A stretch of DNA of 47,136 nucleotides from Patescibacteria group bacterium (GCA_025054755.1 JANWZH010000001.1:1-47136), one strand, 5' to 3'. Shown: positions 1 to 9,119, counted from the stretch's first letter. The notes: generated by a model not told the origin, from the sequence alone. A program made the numbers and translations.

Positions 1-753
1 TTTTGGCAAAATTTGAATTTTAAGTAACTTACCTGTTTCTAAGTTTGAAACTACAATGTCAGATGAAAAATTATTTATATTTTTAAAAACTATTTTCCAA
101 TTATTTCTTTGTAAAACATTTAAATAAAAATCATATAAAGATTGATTAGTTTCTTCTGAAAATAAAATTACAGAATAATTTTTTACATCCTCAGAATATC
201 CTCCAATTTTTGCTTTTGAAAAAATTAAATATTGCGGAAAAGAAGATGGTAATTCTTTAAATACTTGTTTTGGTTCTGGTTTTAAAGGATTTAAAGGATT
301 ATATTCATATCTTAATAAAACTAATGATTTGTTTTCTAATGATTTAATCATAACAATTAAATAGCCCTCTCTTTTGGCAGAAATAAAAATTTGGTTTGGA
401 TCTTGATCAATATTGTATTCTTTAACAATTTGCCACAAATTATTATTTAAATAATCTTTAAATAAATTTAGCGTCTTCGAAAATGAATAATTAGATTCTA
501 AACTCTGCTCTGTTATAATTAAATTATCAGAATAAGTTATTTCTTTCGTACTTAAAATTTTAAAATCTGGAATTTTGGAGAAATCATTTGGGAAATACCT
601 TGGATTATCCGCTATACCATATTCTACAATTTTGGGTTGAATTGGTTTTGCTAATTTATTTTGATACCAATTTAAACCAAAATAAGAGCCAAGCCCCAAT
701 ATTAATGCTAAAAATAATGTTAAAACAATAATAAAAATTAATTTTTGGTTCAT
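1..753 (-). CDS. Membrane-anchored protein with two similar domains (3' end cut by window)
   Basis: An open frame of 251 codons runs from an ATG at 753 to the left edge without a stop, so the C-terminus is missing. Residues 5-27 form one hydrophobic segment, so the protein is probably anchored with the rest outside. The remainder looks like a tandem duplication: around residues 54-115 and 172-225 the same pattern recurs (FP near the start, a polar strand, then an amphipathic helix ending in NNLWQIV or RNNWKIV). I do not recognise the family. A TATAAT box sits 7 nt upstream of the ATG. It lies downstream of secY on the same strand but has its own promoter, so it is probably not part of the ribosomal operon. 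Confidence 0.75.
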   Translation of the reverse strand, partial: MNQKLIFIIVLTLFLALILGLGSYFGLNWYQNKLAKPIQPKIVEYGIADNPRYFPNDFSKIPDFKILSTKEITYSDNLIITEQSLESNYSFSKTLNLFKDYLNNNLWQIVKEYNIDQDPNQIFISAKREGYLIVMIKSLENKSLVLLRYEYNPLNPLKPEPKQVFKELPSSFPQYLIFSKAKIGGYSEDVKNYSVILFSEETNQSLYDFYLNVLQRNNWKIVFKNINNFSSDIVVSNLETGKLLKIQILPK

Positions 754-760
754 TGTTATT

Positions 761-766
761 ATTATA
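761..766 (-). promoter_or_regulatory. -10 box, leaderless-type spacing
   Basis: On the minus strand TATAAT ends exactly 7 nt before the ATG at 753, so the expected transcription start is the start codon itself. No convincing -35 element is visible. Confidence 0.5.
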
Positions 767-925
767 TCACTTTTTAATATTTTTTAAAATATTAATTGAC
801 CTTTTTAATTTAATTATAAAACCTAATTAATATTTTAAAATATCTTTTTAAAAAATACAATAATTCAAATTAAAAAAATAGAAGATCCTATATAAACTTA
901 TAAACTAACTAATAGATATTTTATT

Positions 926-2191
926 TTAATAACTATACTCTCTTATTGTAAATTGAGAATTAATTTGTCTTACTAAATCTAATATAACTGCAACAACAAT
1001 TAAAAGAGATGTCCCAGAAATATGCAAAGCTGAAATTCCGGTTATTTTTTCAATTATTAATGGCAAAACCGCAACAATACCTAAAAATAAAGCCCCAAAA
1101 AATGTTGTTTTATTCATTAATTTTTTAAAAAATTGAGTAGTGTTTCCCCCTGGCCTAATTCCAGGAATAAAACCGCCAGCTCTTTGGAGATTTTTTGAAA
1201 TTTCTTCAGGATTAAAAGTAATAGCACTATAAAAATAAGTAAAAATAAAAACTAAAATAAAATAAACTATTCCATAAAGTAATTGATTAGCTAAAAAACT
1301 ATTTACTAAATCATTTAATTTCATTCCCAAATCACGAGAAAAAATCATTGTAGTTTGAGCAATAAATTGAGGAAAAAGCATTACTGAAATAGCAAAAATT
1401 AAAGGAATCATTCCAGCTTGATTTACTTTTAATGGCAAATAGCTTTGAGCTCCTCCATACATTTTCATTCCTCTTACTCTTTTAGCATAAATAACTGGAA
1501 CTTTTCGTTCGCCTTCATTTAAATAAACTACACCTAAAATAATTAAAATAAAAATGGCTATAAAAATAATATAAGAAAACAAATTTGAAGAATCATAAAC
1601 TAAAATTGCTGAACGAACCGCATTTGGCAAACTACTTAAAATGCCAGCTAAAATAATCAAAGAAATTCCATTACCAATTTTTTGTTCTGAAATTAGTTCA
1701 CCAAACCATAAAGCAATTATTGAACCAGTAACAATAACAACAACATTAATTATTGCATCAAAACCAACTGGTTTATCAATCACTCCCTGAGAAGAAAGTA
1801 AAGCTAAAAAACCATAAGCTTGAAGCGCAGCTAATGGAACAGTAAGTAAGCGAGCATATTGATTAAATTTAGCCTGACCCTGAGCTCCTTGTTCATAATA
1901 AATTTCTTTAATTCTAGGAAAAACTATTGTTAAAAGCTGCATAATAATTGTTGCTGTAATATATGGGCCAACACCAAGCATTACAATAGATAAATTAGAA
2001 AGACCACCACCTGATAAAAGATTTAAAAATCCAAAAATCTGATTTTGCGAAAAAAAATCTTGTAATTTTATAATATCAACTTTAGGAATTGGAATGGCTG
2101 CTAATAATCTATAAAATATTAAAATTCCAGCAACTATCAATATTTTCTTTCTTAAATCTTTAATTTTAAAAACCTCAATAAAACGATTCAT
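926..2191 (-). CDS. secY: Protein translocase subunit SecY
   Basis: Pore-forming subunit of the Sec translocon, moving unfolded proteins through or into the cytoplasmic membrane with SecE, SecG and SecA. The 421 residues are close to normal bacterial length and carry about ten hydrophobic segments. Family signatures include the N-terminal RLLAAIPIP region, the GVGPYITATIIMQLL plug and helix-2 region, and the cytoplasmic YAKRVRGMKMYGG loop. It is the last gene of the S10/spc cluster, 7 nt after rplO. The usual followers (adk, map, infA) are not next to it here. secG lies at 39081-39296. Confidence 0.97.
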   Translation of the reverse strand: MNRFIEVFKIKDLRKKILIVAGILIFYRLLAAIPIPKVDIIKLQDFFSQNQIFGFLNLLSGGGLSNLSIVMLGVGPYITATIIMQLLTIVFPRIKEIYYEQGAQGQAKFNQYARLLTVPLAALQAYGFLALLSSQGVIDKPVGFDAIINVVVIVTGSIIALWFGELISEQKIGNGISLIILAGILSSLPNAVRSAILVYDSSNLFSYIIFIAIFILIILGVVYLNEGERKVPVIYAKRVRGMKMYGGAQSYLPLKVNQAGMIPLIFAISVMLFPQFIAQTTMIFSRDLGMKLNDLVNSFLANQLLYGIVYFILVFIFTYFYSAITFNPEEISKNLQRAGGFIPGIRPGGNTTQFFKKLMNKTTFFGALFLGIVAVLPLIIEKITGISALHISGTSLLIVVAVILDLVRQINSQFTIREYSY

Positions 2192-2198
2192 ATTTTTA

Positions 2199-2633
2199 TT
2201 ATATTACCTTTCCGCCAGCTTGAATAATTTTTGTTTTCAATTGATTAGATACTTTTAATCCATTAATTACTAAAGGCAAAATTTCTATTTCTTTTCTACC
2301 GCCAACAATTTTAACATCACCTTTATAATTATTAGAAACCAAATTTAATTGTTTTAAAGTCATTAAATTAATTTCGTCTTTAATATTAAATAATTTCACT
2401 TTATTAATTAAATCAGTAATTTTAATTGTCTTTGGTTTTTTGTTTGGCTTATTTTTAAAACCTCTTAATTTAGGTAAGCGAATAATAATATCGCGTTCAG
2501 CTGGCCTAATTCTTCTACCAGCTCTTGATTTTTGTCCTTTTTGACCGCGGCCAGAATATGTTCCTCTTTTACCACCTCTTCCAATTCTTTTTTTATTTTT
2601 TTGTTTTTTAACTTTTAACTCATGAAACCTCAT
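2199..2633 (-). CDS. rplO: 50S ribosomal protein L15 (uL15)
   Basis: Late-assembly 50S protein of 144 residues. The basic Gly/Arg/Lys-rich N-terminal half (GRGGKRGTYSGRGQKGQKSR) and the LPKLRGF motif are typical of uL15, and the C-terminal globular half is complete. In most bacteria rpmD (uL30) lies between rpsE and rplO; here only 14 nt separate the two genes, so rpmD is absent from its normal place. No Shine-Dalgarno-like sequence precedes the ATG. Confidence 0.96.
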   Translation of the reverse strand: MRFHELKVKKQKNKKRIGRGGKRGTYSGRGQKGQKSRAGRRIRPAERDIIIRLPKLRGFKNKPNKKPKTIKITDLINKVKLFNIKDEINLMTLKQLNLVSNNYKGDVKIVGGRKEIEILPLVINGLKVSNQLKTKIIQAGGKVI

Positions 2634-2647
2634 TTTTATTTAAAAAT

Positions 2648-3109
2648 TTATTTTAAACCAACCTTTAATTTTTTTAATGCAGAAAGTGCTGCTAAAGCAT
2701 TGGTTAATTTATTTGGAGTTCTGCCCAATATTTTAGCTGAAGCATCTTTTATTCCTGCCAAAGACAAAACTGATCTGACAGCACTACCAGCTTTTAGACC
2801 ATTTCCTTTTTTAGCTGGCTTAATAATAACTCTAGCTGCACTATATTTTGCTTCAACCTCATGAAAAATAGTTCTATTTTCTTTTAATTCTAAATTGATA
2901 AGATTTTTTTTAGCATTAGCCTTTGCTTTAGAAATAGCTTGCATAACATCTAAACCTTTTCCAATTCCAACACCAACTCTTCCTTTTAAATCACCAATAA
3001 CTACTGTAGCTCTAAAGCTCATTCTTTTACCGCCGGCAACAACTCTAGCCACTCTTCTTAAATCTAAAACTTTTTCTTTAAATTCTTCTTTTTTAATAAA
3101 TTTTTCCAT
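2648..3109 (-). CDS. rpsE: 30S ribosomal protein S5 (uS5)
   Basis: Component of the 30S body involved in decoding fidelity. The 153 residues contain the N-terminal double-stranded RNA-binding-like part (RRVARVVAGGKRMSFRA) and the C-terminal S5 fold (GIKDASAKILGRTPNKLTNA). Length is normal. It lies between rplR and rplO in the spc order, with rpmD missing downstream. Confidence 0.97.
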   Translation of the reverse strand: MEKFIKKEEFKEKVLDLRRVARVVAGGKRMSFRATVVIGDLKGRVGVGIGKGLDVMQAISKAKANAKKNLINLELKENRTIFHEVEAKYSAARVIIKPAKKGNGLKAGSAVRSVLSLAGIKDASAKILGRTPNKLTNALAALSALKKLKVGLK

Positions 3110-3141
3110 AGCTTTATTTAATATAAATTAATTTAAAATAT

Positions 3142-3495
3142 TTAAAATTTCAATCCGGCCTCACGAGCTGCATCAGCCAAACTTTTTACTCTACCATGAT
3201 ATTTATACCAACGTCTATCAAAAACAACTTCTCTAATACCTTGCTTTAAGGCTTTTTCAGCAATTAATTTTCCTACATTTTTAGCCATTTCAGTTTTATT
3301 TAACTTAATATCTTTTAACTCTAAACTTGAAGCCGAAACTAAGGTTTTGCCAACAGTATCATCAATTAATTGAACATAAATATTTTTATTGCTTCTTTTT
3401 ACAGCTAATCTTGGTCTTTCAGGTGTCCCTGAAATTTTTGCCCTAACTCTTCTAATTTTTAATTTTCTAATTTTATTAATTTCTTTTCTATCCAT
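3142..3495 (-). CDS. rplR: 50S ribosomal protein L18 (uL18)
   Basis: Binds 5S rRNA together with L5 and places it in the central protuberance. The 117 residues match full-length bacterial uL18: basic N-terminal arm ([21 protein letters not shown]), the [12 protein letters not shown] strand and the C-terminal end [16 protein letters not shown]. It follows rplF after 8 nt and precedes rpsE in the conserved order. Confidence 0.97.
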   Translation of the reverse strand: MDRKEINKIRKLKIRRVRAKISGTPERPRLAVKRSNKNIYVQLIDDTVGKTLVSASSLELKDIKLNKTEMAKNVGKLIAEKALKQGIREVVFDRRWYKYHGRVKSLADAAREAGLKF

Positions 3496-3503
3496 GTTTT
3501 TAA

Positions 3504-4040
3504 TTATGCTCCAGCTTTTTTACCGGCCTTTCGTCTAATATATTCTCCCTTATAATGAATACCCTTACCTTTATATGGTTCTGGTGGTTTTAATAATCTA
3601 ATTTTTGAAGCAAACTGACCAACTTTTTCTTTATTAATTCCAGAAATAATAATTTGGTTTTTTTCTACTTTAACCGAAATATCTTCTGGCACAGAAACAT
3701 TTATAGGATGAGAAAATCCTAAATATAATACTAAATTTTTATTATTAACTTCTGCTCTATATCCAATACCTTCTATTTCTAAAATTTTTTCAAATCCAAA
3801 ATTTACTCCAGAAATTGCGTTTTTAATTAAAGACCACATTGTCCCGCTATTCATTTTAGCTTGCTTAGAATCTTCTTTTTTAAGAACCTGTATTTCTTTA
3901 TCTTTAATTAAAACATCAATTAATGGCAATTTATTTAAAATTAATTCGCCCTTAGGTCCTTTAAATAATAAACTTTCATTTTCAATCATAACTGTAATTC
4001 CTTCTGGTATATTAATTGTTTTTTTAATTAATCTAGACAT
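3504..4040 (-). CDS. rplF: 50S ribosomal protein L6 (uL6)
   Basis: Primary 23S-binding protein near the factor-binding site. The start is taken as the ATG at 4040 ([12 protein letters not shown]), because the three codons in front need a TTG start and overlap the end of rpsH. The resulting 178 residues hold both uL6 repeats and the C-terminal signature [22 protein letters not shown]. It starts 2 nt after the rpsH stop, which suggests coupled translation. Confidence 0.96.
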   Translation of the reverse strand: MSRLIKKTINIPEGITVMIENESLLFKGPKGELILNKLPLIDVLIKDKEIQVLKKEDSKQAKMNSGTMWSLIKNAISGVNFGFEKILEIEGIGYRAEVNNKNLVLYLGFSHPINVSVPEDISVKVEKNQIIISGINKEKVGQFASKIRLLKPPEPYKGKGIHYKGEYIRRKAGKKAGA

Positions 4041-4042
4041 AA

Positions 4043-4423
4043 TTACCAAATTTCAAATAAATATTCGCCCCCAACTCTTTTTTTAATTGCGTCTTTTTCA
4101 ACCATTACTCCTTTTGAAGTAGAAACAAGCCCTATTCCAAAACCATTTTTAACTGGTTTTAATTCTGTATATTTTTTAAAAATGTGCCTACTTGGCTTAC
4201 TAATTAATTTAAAATTAGACATAGCTGGTTTTTTATTATTATACAAAAGCTTAATTTCTAAAAATAATTTTTTATCTATAGTTTTTTTATCAACACTTTT
4301 AATATAACCTTTTTCGGTTAAAATTTTTAAAATTTCAAAATCAAATTTTGAAAAAGGTGTTAAAACTTTTTCTTTCTTTGCTAAATAAGCATTTTTAATT
4401 TTTGCTAAAATATCCCAATACAT
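4043..4423 (-). CDS. rpsH: 30S ribosomal protein S8 (uS8)
   Basis: Early 16S-binding protein of the 30S platform; in Escherichia coli it also represses the spc operon by binding its own mRNA. The 126 residues show the uS8 fold: N-terminal DILAKIKNAYLAKK, central YIKSV, and the C-terminal GFGIGLVSTSKGVM motif ending in GGEYLFEIW. It sits between rpsZ and rplF. I see no obvious S8-like operator in the tiny gaps around it. Confidence 0.96.
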   Translation of the reverse strand: MYWDILAKIKNAYLAKKEKVLTPFSKFDFEILKILTEKGYIKSVDKKTIDKKLFLEIKLLYNNKKPAMSNFKLISKPSRHIFKKYTELKPVKNGFGIGLVSTSKGVMVEKDAIKKRVGGEYLFEIW

Positions 4424-4436
4424 TTTTTTAAAAAAA

Positions 4437-4622
4437 TTACCACGAAGCTTTTTTTATGCCTGGAATTTCGCCCTTTGAAGCTAATTCTCTAAAACAAATT
4501 CTACACAAACCAAAATCTCTAATATACCCTCTTTTTCTACCACAACGAAAACATCTTCTAACTATTCTGGTACTATATTTCGGCTTTTTTTTACTTCTCG
4601 CAATAACTGAAGTTTTTGGCAT
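4437..4622 (-). CDS. rpsZ: 30S ribosomal protein S14, zinc-binding type (uS14)
   Basis: Short 61-residue form of uS14 with two CxxC pairs (CFRC and CRIC) that bind one zinc ion. It organises the 3' domain of 16S rRNA in the 30S head. The ending IPGIKKASW is the classic C-terminus of this type. It sits between rplE and rpsH in conserved order. The zinc requirement fits the presence of a zinc/manganese-type ABC transporter in the same window, although that link is only inference. Confidence 0.96.
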   Translation of the reverse strand: MPKTSVIARSKKKPKYSTRIVRRCFRCGRKRGYIRDFGLCRICFRELASKGEIPGIKKASW

Positions 4623-4630
4623 AATTTTAT

Positions 4631-5140
4631 TTATTTTTTAATTTTGAAAGGGAAACCTAAATTTAAATAGGTTTCTTCTGCGACTTTTCTGTTTTTAATT
4701 TTTGATACAATATTTATTCCTAATGGGAATTGAATAATTGATTCTTCTGGATTTATTTCCGGAAAAACATATTGATCTTTTAATCCAATATTAATTGATC
4801 CATTTTGATCAATTTTGCTCAAAGGAATACCAGAAAAATCTCTTACCCTTGGCAAAACTATTTTAACTAAACGGCTAAAAAAATCAATCATTTTTTTATT
4901 TCTTAACGTAACTTGCAATCCAACTAATTGCCCTTCTCTAACTTTAAAGCCAGCAATTGATTTTTTAGCTTTAGTTATTTTAGGATATTGACCAGTAATT
5001 AAACTTAAATCTTTTATGATTTGTGGCAAAATTTTGCTCTCAAAATTAGGATTAGAATTTGCCATTTTGCCTATACCTACATTTACTACTATTTTTTCAA
5101 TAGTTTGTTTTATTTTATTTTGAAAATCTTTTTCGTTCAT
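4631..5140 (-). CDS. rplE: 50S ribosomal protein L5 (uL5), short N-terminus
   Basis: Part of the 5S rRNA complex of the central protuberance, contacting the P-site tRNA. Signatures include [29 protein letters not shown] and RVRDFSGIP. At 169 residues it is about ten shorter than typical uL5: the family's usual leading helix (around the LKEKY region) is replaced by a brief segment before IEKIVVN. No alternative upstream start restores it, because rplX ends only 13 nt upstream. Confidence 0.95.
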   Translation of the reverse strand: MNEKDFQNKIKQTIEKIVVNVGIGKMANSNPNFESKILPQIIKDLSLITGQYPKITKAKKSIAGFKVREGQLVGLQVTLRNKKMIDFFSRLVKIVLPRVRDFSGIPLSKIDQNGSINIGLKDQYVFPEINPEESIIQFPLGINIVSKIKNRKVAEETYLNLGFPFKIKK

Positions 5141-5153
5141 TTTTTTAAAAAAA

Positions 5154-5459
5154 TTAAATTAAAGACTTACATTTTTTGCAGTAACGAACCTTTTTATCAT
5201 CAAGAAATTGAAAACCAATTCTTGTCGGCTTACTACAATTTTTACATATGACCATTACTTTTGAAGCATAAATTGGTCTACTAACCGTAATAATTTCTCC
5301 CTTTTGAGCAGAAGTTTTTGGCCTAATGTGCTTTTTATACAAATTAATACCTTCAACTAATACCTTATTTTCTTTAATTAAAACTTTTGAAACAATGCCA
5401 GTTTTCCCCCTATCTTTGCCACTTAAAATTTTAACTTTGTCTCCTTTTTTAACTTTCAT
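5154..5459 (-). CDS. rplX: 50S ribosomal protein L24 (uL24)
   Basis: Assembly-initiating 50S protein of 101 residues. The N-terminal KOW motif (VKKGDKVKILSGKDRGKTG) is followed by NLYKKHIRP. The C-terminus carries two cysteine pairs (CKNC and CKKC) that could form a zinc ribbon, a variant found in many bacterial uL24 proteins. It lies 7 nt downstream of rplN. Confidence 0.95.
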   Translation of the reverse strand: MKVKKGDKVKILSGKDRGKTGIVSKVLIKENKVLVEGINLYKKHIRPKTSAQKGEIITVSRPIYASKVMVICKNCSKPTRIGFQFLDDKKVRYCKKCKSLI

Positions 5460-5466
5460 ATTTTTA

Positions 5467-5835
5467 TTAAATAATTTCTTCGGCCATATTCATTAATTTT
5501 TCAAATCCCTTTAATTTTAGTTCTCTTGGCATTGGACCAAAAACACGAGTAGCAATTGGCTCCTTTTTATTATCAATAATAACTCCTGCATTTTCATCAA
5601 ATCTTACAACAGAACCATCTGGTCTTTTTATTCCATTTTTTGTTCTAACAATTAAAACCTTAACTATATCTTTCTTTTTAATATTTTTTCTTGGTTCAGC
5701 AACTTGAACTGAAGCAATAATAATATCTCCTATATTAGCATATCTTCTTCTTGTCCCTCCTAAAATTCTAAAACAACGCACTTTTTTTGCGCCTGAATTA
5801 TCTGCTATTTTTATAATTGATCTTTCTTGAATCAT
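5467..5835 (-). CDS. rplN: 50S ribosomal protein L14 (uL14)
   Basis: Intersubunit-bridge protein of 122 residues, full length. The start MIQERSIIKIADNSGAKKV and the end LKGFEKLMNMAEEII are standard uL14 features, as is the FDENAGVII motif. It follows rpsQ after 4 nt. Confidence 0.97.
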   Translation of the reverse strand: MIQERSIIKIADNSGAKKVRCFRILGGTRRRYANIGDIIIASVQVAEPRKNIKKKDIVKVLIVRTKNGIKRPDGSVVRFDENAGVIIDNKKEPIATRVFGPMPRELKLKGFEKLMNMAEEII

Positions 5836-5839
5836 AATT

Positions 5840-6085
5840 TTAAATTTTAGATATTATTTTCCACCTTTTTTCTTTTGAAATTGGTCTTGTTTCTTCAATA
5901 ATTACTTTATCACCAACATGATATTCATTGTTTTCATCATGGGCTTTAAATTTTTTACTAACCTTAAAATACTTTAAATATTTAGGATGTTTTTTAAAAC
6001 GCTCAACTAAAACCAATCTGGTTTTATTCATTTTATCTGAAACAACAACTCCTTCTAATTTTTTCTTTTTTAATTTATTTTCCAT
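5840..6085 (-). CDS. rpsQ: 30S ribosomal protein S17 (uS17)
   Basis: Early-binding 30S protein with an OB fold, 81 residues. Family motifs: [13 protein letters not shown] near the N-terminus, the [19 protein letters not shown] loop, and [18 protein letters not shown] at the end. It is located between rpmC and rplN as in most bacteria. Confidence 0.96.
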   Translation of the reverse strand: MENKLKKKKLEGVVVSDKMNKTRLVLVERFKKHPKYLKYFKVSKKFKAHDENNEYHVGDKVIIEETRPISKEKRWKIISKI

Positions 6086-6093
6086 ATTTTTAA

Positions 6094-6303
6094 TTATTTT
6101 ATATTTTTATTCATTTCATTAATTAATGTCAAAATTTGAGCAATATCTTTTTTTAATTTTTTAATATCTTTAATGTTTTTTACTTTTCCAGAATTTAAAT
6201 CAAATTTCATTTGTTTTAAAGCTTTTCTTTTTTCAAACAAAATTTTATTTAATTCTTCAATCGTAGCTGTCATTTTTAATTGTTTGAAATCATTTTTCTT
6301 CAT
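6094..6303 (-). CDS. rpmC: 50S ribosomal protein L29 (uL29)
   Basis: Small helical protein near the polypeptide exit tunnel that helps dock trigger factor and SRP. The ATG at 6303 ([11 protein letters not shown]) is preferred over an upstream TTG that would overlap the end of rplP. The resulting 69 residues give two antiparallel helices, with the family pattern [19 protein letters not shown] followed by a second helix ending in a lysine-rich tail. Confidence 0.93.
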   Translation of the reverse strand: MKKNDFKQLKMTATIEELNKILFEKRKALKQMKFDLNSGKVKNIKDIKKLKKDIAQILTLINEMNKNIK

Positions 6304-6304
6304 A

Positions 6305-6715
6305 TTATTTACTAACAATTTTAGTCTTAATTGGCAATTTATGACCAGCCAATCTTAAGGCTTCTTTTGCTATTTCTGGTTTATTAATATCTATTTCAAA
6401 CAATATTCTCCCTGCTCTTACAGGAAAAACATAATGATCAACGCTTCCTTTTCCTCCGCCCATTGTGACTTCTGGAGGTCTTTTTGTGACTGGTTTATCT
6501 GGAAAAATTCTAATCCAAAATCTTCCTTCTTTTTTTAATTTCCCAGAAATTGCTTTACGAGCAGCTTCAATTTGGGCTGAACTAATCCATTTTGATTCTA
6601 GGGCTTTTAATCCAAAATTTCCATAATTCAAATCAATTCCTCTTGTTTCAACATTTCTCTTCCTACTTCTCCCCTTTTGCCATTTTCTATGTTTTACTTT
6701 TTTAGGTATTAACAT
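6305..6715 (-). CDS. rplP: 50S ribosomal protein L16 (uL16)
   Basis: Binds near the A site and the 5S region of the 50S subunit. The 136-residue protein has the expected start (MLIPKKVKHRKWQKGR), the WIRIFPDKPVTKRP loop with the arginine that is hydroxylated in some bacteria, and the GGGKGSVDHYVFPVRAG motif. It begins directly after the rpsC stop codon. Confidence 0.97.
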   Translation of the reverse strand: MLIPKKVKHRKWQKGRSRKRNVETRGIDLNYGNFGLKALESKWISSAQIEAARKAISGKLKKEGRFWIRIFPDKPVTKRPPEVTMGGGKGSVDHYVFPVRAGRILFEIDINKPEIAKEALRLAGHKLPIKTKIVSK

Positions 6716-7420
6716 TTATTTATTTTTTTCTTTAAAGATTTCGCCTTTATAAATCCAAACCTTAACTCCAACTGTTCCATAAGTTGTAAATGCAGTTGAA
6801 GTCCCATAATCGATTTTTGCTCTTAATTTATTTAATGGTAATGCTCCAAATTTAAATGTTTCGTGTCTCGCAATTTCAGCTCCGTCAAGCCTTCCTTTAA
6901 CAATAATTTTAGCTCCTTTAACTTCTTTATTTTGCATTAAATATTCTAAATTCTTTTTACAAGTTAATCTAAATGGAATTCTTTTTTCTATATCCCAAGC
7001 AATTTGCTGAGCAATATATTGTGCGCTAGCTTCGGTTCTTTTAAGCTCTTCTATATTTAAACTTAATTTAAAATTAGTATCTGGATTATTTTGTTTTTTC
7101 CTTAATTTTAAGATATTTTTTTCAATAATCTTAGAAAGATCTTCTATTCCTTTTCCTCCTTGACCAATAATTAATCCAGGCTTCGCAGCTTTAATATTAA
7201 TTTTGATTAAACTTGATATTCTTTCTATATCTATATTTACAATACCAGCTTGATTAATTTTTTGTTTAATAACTTTTCTAATAATATAATCTTCTTCCAA
7301 AATTTTAGGCAAAATTAAGCGATTATTATTTTTACCGCTATTTTTACCCATAAACCACCTAGATCTCCAGTTTTCTACATTGCCTATCCTTAATGAAATT
7401 GGATTAATTTTTTGGCCCAT
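6716..7420 (-). CDS. rpsC: 30S ribosomal protein S3 (uS3)
   Basis: 30S head protein lining the mRNA entry channel; with S4 and S5 it forms the ribosomal helicase site. The 234 residues start MGQKINPISLRIG, carry a KH type-2 domain with the GQGGKG loop at about residues 80-86, and continue into the conserved C-terminal domain with the GRLDGAEIARHE motif. Length is normal. It follows rplV after 5 nt. Confidence 0.97.
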   Translation of the reverse strand: MGQKINPISLRIGNVENWRSRWFMGKNSGKNNNRLILPKILEEDYIIRKVIKQKINQAGIVNIDIERISSLIKINIKAAKPGLIIGQGGKGIEDLSKIIEKNILKLRKKQNNPDTNFKLSLNIEELKRTEASAQYIAQQIAWDIEKRIPFRLTCKKNLEYLMQNKEVKGAKIIVKGRLDGAEIARHETFKFGALPLNKLRAKIDYGTSTAFTTYGTVGVKVWIYKGEIFKEKNK

Positions 7421-7425
7421 ATTTT

Positions 7426-7950
7426 TTATACAGATTTTCTTCTAAAAAATTTTTTAAAAAATCCTTCTTGCGACTTTTTTTGTTTTTTATCTTCTAAATT
7501 TTGTTCTAAATCTTTCTTTTCTTTAAATTGTTTTAAAGCTTCTTTTTTAACTTTTGATTTTTTATTTTGAATAATCGTATATTTTGGCTTAACATTATCT
7601 TTTTCAATTAAAATAACTTCAATGTGGCTAGTTTTTTTCTGAATAGGAGTAGCTACTCCTCTAGCTCTAGGCAAATATCTTTTAAACATCGGCCCTTGAT
7701 TTACTAAAATATTTTTAACATATAATTTATTTAAATCAAATTTTTTAGCTAATGCTCCGGCTTTGGCAGATTGAATTAATTTTAAAATTATTTTTGATGC
7801 TCTTTTAGTATTATAGATTAATTGAGCCTCAGCTTCATTAACTGATAAGCCCTTAATTAAATTAGCAACTAATCTTGCTTTTCTTGGAGCAATTCTTGCA
7901 TATCTTAATACAGCTTTTTGAATTTTTGTATTTATTAATGCTTCTGACAT
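7426..7950 (-). CDS. rplV: 50S ribosomal protein L22 (uL22) with long basic/acidic C-terminal extension
   Basis: Lines the nascent-peptide exit tunnel with L4. The core (residues 1-113 or so) is standard: VLRYARIAPRKARLVANLIKG near the start, and the tunnel hairpin MFKRYLPRARGVATPIQKKTSHIEV. Typical uL22 stops near residue 110-115. Here about 60 more residues follow, rich in Lys, Glu and Gln, ending FFKKFFRRKSV. The extension would lie on the solvent side of the exit tunnel and could touch rRNA or targeting factors; this is inference. Confidence 0.95.
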   Translation of the reverse strand: MSEALINTKIQKAVLRYARIAPRKARLVANLIKGLSVNEAEAQLIYNTKRASKIILKLIQSAKAGALAKKFDLNKLYVKNILVNQGPMFKRYLPRARGVATPIQKKTSHIEVILIEKDNVKPKYTIIQNKKSKVKKEALKQFKEKKDLEQNLEDKKQKKSQEGFFKKFFRRKSV

Positions 7951-7963
7951 TTTAATTTAATTA

Positions 7964-8275
7964 TTATTTTTTAATTTCTTGACTTGCATTCTGACTAACT
8001 TTTTTCTCTAATTCTCTTTGCATTTTACCACCATGTTTAATAAACTTCCTGGTTAAAACAAATTCTCCTAAACGATGTCCAATCATTGCTTCATTAATTT
8101 TAACCTCAACAAAATTCTTACCATTATGAACTAAAAATGAAAATCCAACCATTTCTGGAGAAATTTCAGAATCTCTAGACCAAGTTTTAATTGGGCCATC
8201 CTCTGGTTTTTGTTTTGAAATTTTCTTTAATATATTTGGATCAATAAATGGACCCTTTTTTAAACTTCTAGACAT
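7964..8275 (-). CDS. rpsS: 30S ribosomal protein S19 (uS19)
   Basis: 30S head protein in contact with S13. The 103 residues have the textbook start [12 protein letters not shown], the [14 protein letters not shown] segment and the [19 protein letters not shown] motif. The C-terminal tail is slightly longer and more charged than usual. It lies 4 nt after rplB. Confidence 0.97.
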   Translation of the reverse strand: MSRSLKKGPFIDPNILKKISKQKPEDGPIKTWSRDSEISPEMVGFSFLVHNGKNFVEVKINEAMIGHRLGEFVLTRKFIKHGGKMQRELEKKVSQNASQEIKK

Positions 8276-8279
8276 AATT

Positions 8280-9116
8280 TTATTTTTTCCTTCTTTGAAG
8301 AATTAATTTATTCGACTTCTTTCTTTTATTTCTAGTTTTTCTTCCTCCTGTCACCTTGCCCCACAATGTCTTTGGACGTCTAGTTCCTCTTTGAGCCCTT
8401 CCTTCGCCTCCACCATAAGGATGATCAACTGGATTCATTGCTGATCCTCTAACTGTTGGCCTAATACCCATATGCCTAGATCTGCCAGCTTTCCCAATAA
8501 CAACTAAATTATTATCAGGGTTCGAAACCTGTCCTAGGGTCGCAAAACATTCAGCATGAATTTTTCTAATTTCTCCAGATGGCATTTTTAATATTGTATA
8601 ATTCCCTTTTTCATCCGTACCTAAAACTTCAGCATATGAACCAGCAGAACGAACAATTTTGCCACCAGAATTAGGAACTACTTCAATATTATGAACTTGA
8701 TAACCAGCTGGAATATTTTTTAATTTTAATCTATTTCCAATTTTTAAAGGAGCATTTGCAGAAGTTATAATTTTGTCTCCAACTTTTAATCCTTCTGGAG
8801 CTAAAATATAACAACGCGATCCATCAAGATATTTAATTTTAGCAATAAAAGCTGTACGATATGGATCATATTCTAAGGTTTCAATTGTAGCTTCCATATC
8901 CATTTTATTTTGTTTAAAATCAATCAAACGATAAAGTTTTTTGTGTCCACCTCCTTTATGACGAGTTGTAATTCTGCCCTGATTATTCCTACCAGAGTTC
9001 TTTTTTAAATCAATTAATAAAGATTTTTCTGGTTCTACTTTTGATAAAACAGAATAATCTATTACGGTCATTCCGCGTTGTCCTGGCGTTTTTGGTTTTT
9101 TAATTTTAATTGCCAT
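8280..9116 (-). CDS. rplB: 50S ribosomal protein L2 (uL2)
   Basis: Large primary binding protein essential for peptidyl-transferase centre assembly. Full length at 278 residues, with the motifs [18 protein letters not shown], the OB/SH3-like centre, and the C-terminal [15 protein letters not shown] segment carrying the histidine near the peptidyl-transferase centre. Genes rplW and rpsS flank it in conserved order. Confidence 0.98.
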   Translation of the reverse strand: MAIKIKKPKTPGQRGMTVIDYSVLSKVEPEKSLLIDLKKNSGRNNQGRITTRHKGGGHKKLYRLIDFKQNKMDMEATIETLEYDPYRTAFIAKIKYLDGSRCYILAPEGLKVGDKIITSANAPLKIGNRLKLKNIPAGYQVHNIEVVPNSGGKIVRSAGSYAEVLGTDEKGNYTILKMPSGEIRKIHAECFATLGQVSNPDNNLVVIGKAGRSRHMGIRPTVRGSAMNPVDHPYGGGEGRAQRGTRRPKTLWGKVTGGRKTRNKRKKSNKLILQRRKK

Positions 9117-9119
9117 TTT

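Noticed and set aside
754..925. Possible small RNA or gene in the secY downstream gap
   Set aside because: The gap is almost pure A/T, with only short palindromes expected from composition, and no terminator or open frame.
2622..3131. Plus-strand open frames inside rplO and rpsE
   Set aside because: They are antisense to well-supported ribosomal protein genes, have no domain features and arise from the base composition of the coding strand.
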